NCBI GenBank assembly: GCA_963711005.1
Contig: CAVQCJ010000002.1
Coordinates: 1,798,001-1,862,000 of the forward strand
Origin: CAVQCJ01 sp963711005
Lineage (GTDB): Bacteria > Actinomycetota > Actinomycetes > Prado026
DNA length: 64,000 nt
Direction: 5' to 3'
Shown here: positions 58,980-64,000 of the stretch, in pieces
Numbering within the stretch: the first letter of the stretch is position 1
How the letters are laid out: the number at the start of each line of letters is the position of its first letter
Notes under the pieces: model-generated
The model's database searches: none
Told to the model about the DNA's origin: nothing
What the model saw: only the letters and a program-made list of their open reading frames with translations
Program-made: the position numbers and the translations under genes

Positions 58980-61091
58980 TCAGGCCAGCGCGGCCGCGGT
59001 CACGGTGGCGTCCGGGACCACCGCGGTCCCGCCGACCGCGATGACCCGGTGCACGCCCGGCTGCCGCTGCAGCCAGTCGGCGACACCGGCCTGCGGGGTC
59101 GGCGTGGTGAACAGCATGATGCGGCCCAGCCCGCTGGCCGACAGTGCGTCGGTCAGCGTGCCGTCGACGCCGGAGACCAGGACGACGTCGGACGTCCCGG
59201 CCAGCGGCGCGAACGCCCGGCCGATCGCGGCGGAGGTCGCGTACTGGTCGGCGCCGTAGGTGCGCGCCGGGATCGGCAGCTGGGCCATCACCGAGTCGGG
59301 GATCGAGGTCGGGCTGCCCACCACCGTGACCGCGACCGGCTGCAGCGTGGCGAGCACGGCGGCGGTGGCCGCGGGGATCCCGGTCGAGGTGACGAGCAGC
59401 AGCGGCCGACCGGCCCGGGCGGCCGGCCCGGCGACGGCGAGCGCCCCGGCGAGGTCGTCCACGTTGGCCACGGCGGCGCGAGTGCCGACCGGCAGCTGCA
59501 TGGCGGTGGCGACGGCCGCGGCGGTCCCTACCGCGTCCGTCCCGGCCAGCCGGACGACCGTGCTCACACCCAGCCCTTGCAGCGCGGTCACCACCTCCGG
59601 GCCCATCGCGTCGGCGCCGCCGACGAGGTACGCGGTGGTGGGATGGCGGCGCTGGATCTCCGCGACGGTCGCGGCGGGCAGGTCGGTGGCGTCGGCGAGC
59701 AGCAGCGGCGCGCCCTTGCGCACGGCGAGCGGCGCGGCGGACATCCCGTCGGCGACGTGCGCGGTGTCCCCGGAGACCAGGACCACGCTGGTGCCGACCG
59801 CGATGGTCCTGGCCACCGCGACGTCGGTGGTGTAGCGGTCCGGCCCGGACAGCCGCAGCGTGTCCCGGTGCAGCCAGGTGGCGGGCAGCGCGAGGCGGCT
59901 GCGCAGCGTCTCGCCGCTGAGCGCGGCGCTCGCCCCGGTCGAGGACCAGGCGGTGGCCACGTGCACGCCACCACCCGCGGTCCGCGATGACAGCGCGACC
60001 TTGACCACGTCGGAGAGGCCGAACGCCGCGGCGACCTGTGCCTGCGTGCGGTCCGCGCCCCAGTCCGCGTACGTCGGGTTGATCGCGGGGTCCAGGCTCC
60101 AGTGGTCGTCGACGCTGCGAGCCCAGGGCAGCGCGCTGGTCCACACGTCCTCGCTGTTCTGGGTGCGGCCGCCGCTCGAGGAGAAGTAGTACGCGGTGAC
60201 CGGCTTGCCCGCGTAGCTGACAGCAAGCCCGGTGGTGCTCGTCGGCTCGGTCGCGGTGACCGCCGCTACCCACTGCGCGCCGTACGACCCGGTCTCCTTG
60301 TTCCAGCCCGCGAAGACCTGGTCGAGCGTGCTGCCGTACACGTGGCAGTAGCAGGCGCTGCGGATGCCGGCGGCGTACTTGCTGAGGGCGTACGACCGGG
60401 CGGCGGCGACCTGCGCCTGCAGCGCGGCGGCCGGCCACGAGGACGGCATCTCGGCGATGCCGCGCAGGTACTCGTCGTGCACGAGCACCGGGTTGTTCAC
60501 CTCGAGCCGTCCGGCGATCACCCGTACGTCGATGTTCCCGTAGCGGTACGGCACCCCGTTGACGACGGCGAGGGTCGGCGCCGACCCGGCCGAGCCGGGG
60601 ACGCGGGTACCGCCCCAGTAGATCCCCACGGTCGTGCCGGAGCCGACGACCGCGCCGTTCTTCTTCACCGAGACCAGCGAGCCCGACACGGCGACGGTCC
60701 ACGTGTCGGCCGCGGTGCCCAGGACGTGCGGCAGACCGTTCACCGTGACCTGGATGGTGCCGCCGCCGGTGGCCGCCGCCCTCGAGCCCAGGGTGAAGCT
60801 GGTGACGGCGTGCAGGATGTCCACCCGCAGCGAGACGGCGTCCGCGACCGCGGCCACGGTCGCGCCGGTGTAGTAGTGGGTCAGGATCTGCGCCGCGGTC
60901 GAGCCTCCGCGGGCCATGCCCAGCGCGCCGTACTGCGACATCCCCACGCCGTGGCCGAACCCGCTCCCGCCGAAGTGGAACGTGGCCGGCGCGCCGGTCG
61001 CCGCCGCGCCGGGCCGGCGCCGACCACGGCCGCGGCGGCCGCCATCCGCCGCGACGGCGAGGACTGCGGGCAGGCGGCGGCGCGGACGCAT
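58980..61091 (-). CDS. SpoIID/LytB-domain protein with three cell-wall-binding (CWB2) repeats
   Basis: A 703-residue protein. After the start come FGHGVGMSQYGALGMARGG and a SpoIID core (VHDEYLRGIAEMPSSWPAAALQAQVAAARSYALSK in pieces, then AYYFSSSGGRTQNSEDVW), linked to lytic-enzyme activation and peptidoglycan glycan-strand cleavage. The last 290 residues hold three CWB2 units (DTAHVADGMSAAPLA, VANVDDLAGALAVAG, GVDGTLTDALSASGL). The expected signal peptide is broken: MRPRRRLPAVLAVAA is followed by DGGRRGRGRRRPG, while another frame reads MAAAAAVVGAGPA at that spot, suggesting two compensating indels near 61045 and 61000. The protein should be secreted and wall-bound if that region is an error. 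Confidence 0.84.
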   Translation of the reverse strand: MRPRRRLPAVLAVAADGGRRGRGRRRPGAAATGAPATFHFGGSGFGHGVGMSQYGALGMARGGSTAAQILTHYYTGATVAAVADAVSLRVDILHAVTSFTLGSRAAATGGGTIQVTVNGLPHVLGTAADTWTVAVSGSLVSVKKNGAVVGSGTTVGIYWGGTRVPGSAGSAPTLAVVNGVPYRYGNIDVRVIAGRLEVNNPVLVHDEYLRGIAEMPSSWPAAALQAQVAAARSYALSKYAAGIRSACYCHVYGSTLDQVFAGWNKETGSYGAQWVAAVTATEPTSTTGLAVSYAGKPVTAYYFSSSGGRTQNSEDVWTSALPWARSVDDHWSLDPAINPTYADWGADRTQAQVAAAFGLSDVVKVALSSRTAGGGVHVATAWSSTGASAALSGETLRSRLALPATWLHRDTLRLSGPDRYTTDVAVARTIAVGTSVVLVSGDTAHVADGMSAAPLAVRKGAPLLLADATDLPAATVAEIQRRHPTTAYLVGGADAMGPEVVTALQGLGVSTVVRLAGTDAVGTAAAVATAMQLPVGTRAAVANVDDLAGALAVAGPAARAGRPLLLVTSTGIPAATAAVLATLQPVAVTVVGSPTSIPDSVMAQLPIPARTYGADQYATSAAIGRAFAPLAGTSDVVLVSGVDGTLTDALSASGLGRIMLFTTPTPQAGVADWLQRQPGVHRVIAVGGTAVVPDATVTAAALA

Positions 61092-61180
61092 GAGGGGTCA
61101 CTTCCCAGGTGGGCGAGGGGGTACACCTGTCATTCGGCGCCTTGCCCCGGGCACTTGACCTGAGCCTGCCCGGAGCACCC

Positions 61181-63487
61181 TCAGGAGTCCAGGAAGTCGG
61201 CCAGCACGGCGGCCGACAGGCGCCCCGAGTGCAGCTGCTGCGCGAACGCGGGGCCGCGGGCCGCCAGCTCCCGGTGGCTGGCCGGGTCGCGGGCGACCGA
61301 GCGGAGCACCGCCTCGAACGTGTCCGGGGTCGCCTCCAGGATCGGCGGCGGCTCGGGGAACCGGTCCCGGACGTGCTCGGCGATGTGCGCGACAACGAGC
61401 CGGCCCGCCGCGAGCGACTCGGAAGCCAGCACGCCGGGGTTGCCGAGCACGATCTGGTCCACGACGACGTCCGCCTCGCGGACGAAGTCAGTCACGAAGG
61501 ACGACGGGACGGCGTCCAGCCGCCGGTACTCGACCAGGCCCTCGCCGTGCAGCCGCTTGAGCACGGGCTCGATCAGCGAAGTGCCCTTGAGGAACGGGTT
61601 GCTGGGCGCGTGCACCACCACCGGACGGCGGCGCTGCAGGGCCGCCGGTGCCGGGCCGAAGCAGTCCGCGCCGACCACGACCGGCAGCCAGGTGGCGTCC
61701 GGGACGTCGTCGAGCAGGTCCAGCGTCGAGACGAAGATCGGTCCGGAGAAGCTGGCCAGCAACGAGTGCACCCGTTCGGTCGCCGCGGTCATCCGCGCCG
61801 TCACCTCGGCCTGCTGCCGGGAGTGGAACGGGGAGAAGCGGTACTCGCTGCGGTGCCGGTCCGGCCGGCGCACCTCGGACCCGTGGAACAGCAGCCCGAC
61901 CCGCCGGCCCGAGCGCAGCAGCGCGTCGAGGTCGGCCCGGCCCAGGCCGAAGTCCCAGGCGTCGGCGTCGGCCGTCCCGCAGGTCGTGGCCAGCACCGGC
62001 CGCATGGCCTCCAGCAGCACGTGCGTCGCGGGCAGGACGGCTTCGACGGCGATGCGGGCCCGGACCCCCGGGCGGCGCCACTCGGTCGACGTCAGCGGGA
62101 AGTCGGCCGGGAACGCGAACGGCGCGTCGGCCTTGCCCACGGCGAGGTTCCGGGCCTGCACGCCACCGCCGTGCTCGCGCACCGCCCGGGCCCAGGCGTC
62201 GGACTGGCCGGCGTAGTTGGCCGGTGCGACGAGCAGGTGGACGCCGTCGTCGGTCCGGGGCGGCCCCAGCGGCAGCTGCTCCGGCGCCCGCGGGTCGGCC
62301 GGGTCGGCCACGGCGTCCGGCTCGAGGTCGTCGAGGATCGCCGCACGGGCCGTCGCGTCCCGCGCCGGCGGGGACGCGGACCGTCACGCTGTCCTCGTCG
62401 AGCGCGAGGAACTCGCTCTGCTCCGGCGGTCGGCGGTCGCCAGCAGCGACCACGTCGCAGCCGTTCGCGGCCGCCTTGCGCACCAGCGCCCGCGCCGCGC
62501 TCCGGCGTCGGCCGTGTCGTCGACCGGCCCGTCGGCGTGTCGTCGACCGTGTCGTCGACCGGCCCGTGGCCAGCGACCGGACGACACACGGGGTCGGGCG
62601 GCGTCCAGCGGCGGCAGAGCGGCCAGCACGTCGTGCTCGTCGCCGGCCCCGACGACGGCCTGCCAGTGCAGCGTCCGCCGGCGGACTCGCTCGCCCGGGC
62701 GAACTCGAGGTAGCGGACCGCGGGGTCGATCCCGTTCACCGCTGTCACCTGCGGGAGCCGGTGGGTCACGTACCAGGCGGCTGCCGCGGAGGCCCGGTCG
62801 CCGGCGACGAGCAGCTCCGGGACCCGGCCGCGCAGCGGTCCGACCACCAGCGCGTCGGCGAGCCGCTCGCCGGGGATCGCGCCCTTCCGCCCGGGGCGGC
62901 CGAGCAGGACCTTCTGCAGCGTGTCCTGCCAGCGCGGCGGCAGCATCGACGCGGCGCGCTTCGCCGGCTTGGCCACCCGCTTGACGGTCCGCCGCGCTAC
63001 CGCCTGCGCCTTGGTCACGACCACGTCCGGCGTGCTGCGGCCGGTGCGCGGACGGCGGCCCAGCTGCCACAGCCGGCCGGAGACGCAGGAGACACAGGAG
63101 ACCGGAGACCGGAGCGCAGCGGCACGACCGCGGTCGAGCGGCTCGGCGTCGGCTCGGTGTCGGGGCCGGCGCTGTCGTCGGGGCCGATGTCCGGGCCGCC
63201 GGCGTCCATCGGGTCCATGAGCTCGAGCAGCCCGTCGGAGCCGTCGTCGTCGCCGTGCGCGAGCTCCTCCACCGCCGTCTGCGCGTCCAGCGGGCGCACC
63301 TCGCGCAGCCGCCAGCCGAACTCCACGCCCAGGTCCCGGGCGTAGGCCACCCACAGGATCGGCCGGCCATGGGCAGCACGCAGCAGGTGCCGGACCTGCA
63401 TCGGGCTCGGCGCCGCACCGCTGCTGAGCAGCGACCAGGCTCGCCGGCCGGCAGCCGGTCGACGCCCGTGCCGACGGCGTCGCTCAT
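61181..63487 (-). pseudogene. Glycosyltransferase-like gene broken by many frameshifts
   Basis: The largest intact piece (61181-62311, 376 residues) has glycosyltransferase-like stretches: RVGLLFHGSEVRRPDRHR, APSNPFLKGTSLIEPVLKRL, VREADVVVDQIVLGNPGVLASESLAAGR. Upstream, the same protein continues through changing frames: ALVRKAAANGCDVVAAGD near 62470, LHWQAVVGAGDEHDVLAAL near 62650, WYVTHRLPQVTAVNGIDPAVRYLEF near 62740, AWSLLSSGAAPSPMQVRHLLRAA near 63420, and MSDAVGTGVDRLPAGE at the start. Joins are needed near 63441, 63095, 62680, 62505 and 62365. One, near 63095, lies in a short TCTCC-type repeat. Either the consensus is poor here or the gene has decayed. It faces away from the SpoIID gene by 89 nt. 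Confidence 0.75.
62513..62567. repeat. Two copies of a 20-bp direct repeat
   Basis: CGTGTCGTCGACCGGCCCGT occurs at 62513-62532 and 62548-62567, with a partial copy (GTGTCGTCGAC) between. It lies inside the broken glycosyltransferase gene and may mark slippage or an assembly artefact. Confidence 0.75.
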
Positions 63488-64000
63488 GCCGGCACCGCGC
63501 AGCCCCTCGACGAGCCCGCGCAGCACCGGCTCGAGCAGGTGGTCGCGGCGGAACCGCTCCCCGTACCCGACGGCGGACGTCGACCAGCGCGTCGGTGTGC
63601 GAGGCGCTGTCCTGTGCCGCGGCGACGAGTGCGGCGGCCAGCGAGGCGGCGTCCTCGCGCGCGGCCGGGTACCAGCGCGGGTACCCGGACAGCACCCGCT
63701 GCGCGTCGTGCGACGGGTCCAGCACGGAGGCGATCGGCAGCCCGGTGGCGACGTACTCGTAGACCTTGCCGGAGGTGACCATGCCGCGACCCCTCCTTGG
63801 CGAACAGGAGGACGTCGATGTCGGAGTACGCCTCGCCGATCCGGGTCTTCGGCCAGCGTCCCATGTGGACGACGCCGTCGCTCGGCCGCCTCGGTGAGCC
63901 GGGCCTGCTGGCCGGCCAGGCCCGAGCCGCTCATGCCGAGGTGGCCGAAGAAGCGCAGCTCGGCGTCGGCCAGCAGCGGTGAGGCAGCCCGGGCCCGACG
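63484..64000 (-). pseudogene. Second glycosyltransferase-like fragment, frameshifted and cut by the window
   Basis: Pieces in order: GSGLAGQQARLTEAA near 63900, VHMGRWPKTRIGEAYSDIDVLLFAKEG near 63830, GMVTSGKVYEYVATGLPIASVLD near 63760, AVGYGERFRRDHLLEPVLRGLVEGL near 63540. The KVYEYVATGLPI segment is typical of GT family 1/4 C-terminal halves (sugar-nucleotide side). Shifts are needed near 63880, 63788 and 63577. The end meets the next gene's ATG. The N-terminal half lies outside the window. Confidence 0.7.

Noticed and set aside
62513..62567. Direct repeats as phage or plasmid attachment sites
   Set aside because: They are only 15 nt apart, inside a coding region, with no integrase or tRNA nearby.

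Overview
The window is high-GC DNA dense with genes on both strands: about 53 protein genes or gene remnants, many overlapping by 1-20 bases (ATGA, TGATG and GTGA junctions). Codon use, GTG starts, leaderless promoters (TANNNT 6-7 nt before the start codon), an acyl-CoA carboxylase epsilon subunit, LytR-CpsA-Psr, TIGR03089 and Rv1264-like proteins all point to an Actinomycetota chromosome. The exact order cannot be fixed from sequence alone. From memory of the Mycobacterium tuberculosis map, the backbone (lpdA, punA, pmmB-like mutase; accA3; maf, accE, accD5, birA; PH protein, GtrA, purK, purE, fadE25; LCP, TIGR03089) resembles the Rv3264c-Rv3308 stretch, with accessory genes inserted between the conserved blocks. 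No tRNA, rRNA, CRISPR array, transposase or integrase was recognised.

Layout. 1-9.2 kb: nucleoside catabolism (deoC, purine nucleoside phosphorylase, and a phosphohexomutase fused to a uronate-dehydrogenase-like domain), with an O-antigen-ligase-like membrane protein and its overlapping secreted partner, then the LpdA-type quinone reductase. 9.3-14.8 kb: a secreted protein diverging from a three-gene overlapping operon of amine oxidase, response regulator fused to a thioredoxin-reductase-like enzyme, and cNMP-domain histidine kinase. 14.8-22.1 kb: DUF427, a membrane protein, AccA3, an FGGY sugar kinase, a sphingosine-1-phosphate-lyase-like enzyme, and an ArsR/SRPBCC pair with a clear operator. 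22.3-25.3 kb: a large secreted protein with cell-wall-binding repeats.

25.3-42.5 kb: Maf, AccE, AccD5 and BirA (acyl-CoA carboxylation and biotinylation), a PH protein, a pH-sensor-type adenylate cyclase, HMG-CoA lyase, two GAF-GGDEF-GAF proteins, a second carboxyltransferase, GtrA, acyl-CoA dehydrogenases (one frameshifted), PurK/PurE, a CoA-binding protein and UDP-glucose dehydrogenase. 42.5-45.4 kb: a Crp/Fnr regulator, two small membrane proteins and a decayed cyclase/propeller/solute-binding pseudogene. 45.4-50.6 kb: two flavin oxidases face a compact operon of a 73-residue (Gly-Ala-Asp-Gly/Ser)n peptide, a JmjC oxygenase and a sucrase/ferredoxin-like Fe-S protein. This operon is the most unusual system in the window. 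50.7-64 kb: envelope genes (thioesterase, LCP ligase, GT2, TIGR03089, PKD-domain secreted protein, SpoIID/CWB2 protein) ending in a glycosyltransferase region so full of frameshifts that either sequence quality or gene decay must be suspected.

The genes combine central functions (purine synthesis and salvage, acyl-CoA and branched-chain metabolism using shared AccA3 and BirA) with envelope building and several second-messenger or redox sensors. Start codons were chosen by Shine-Dalgarno spacing, by overlap with the upstream gene, or by a TANNNT box just upstream.
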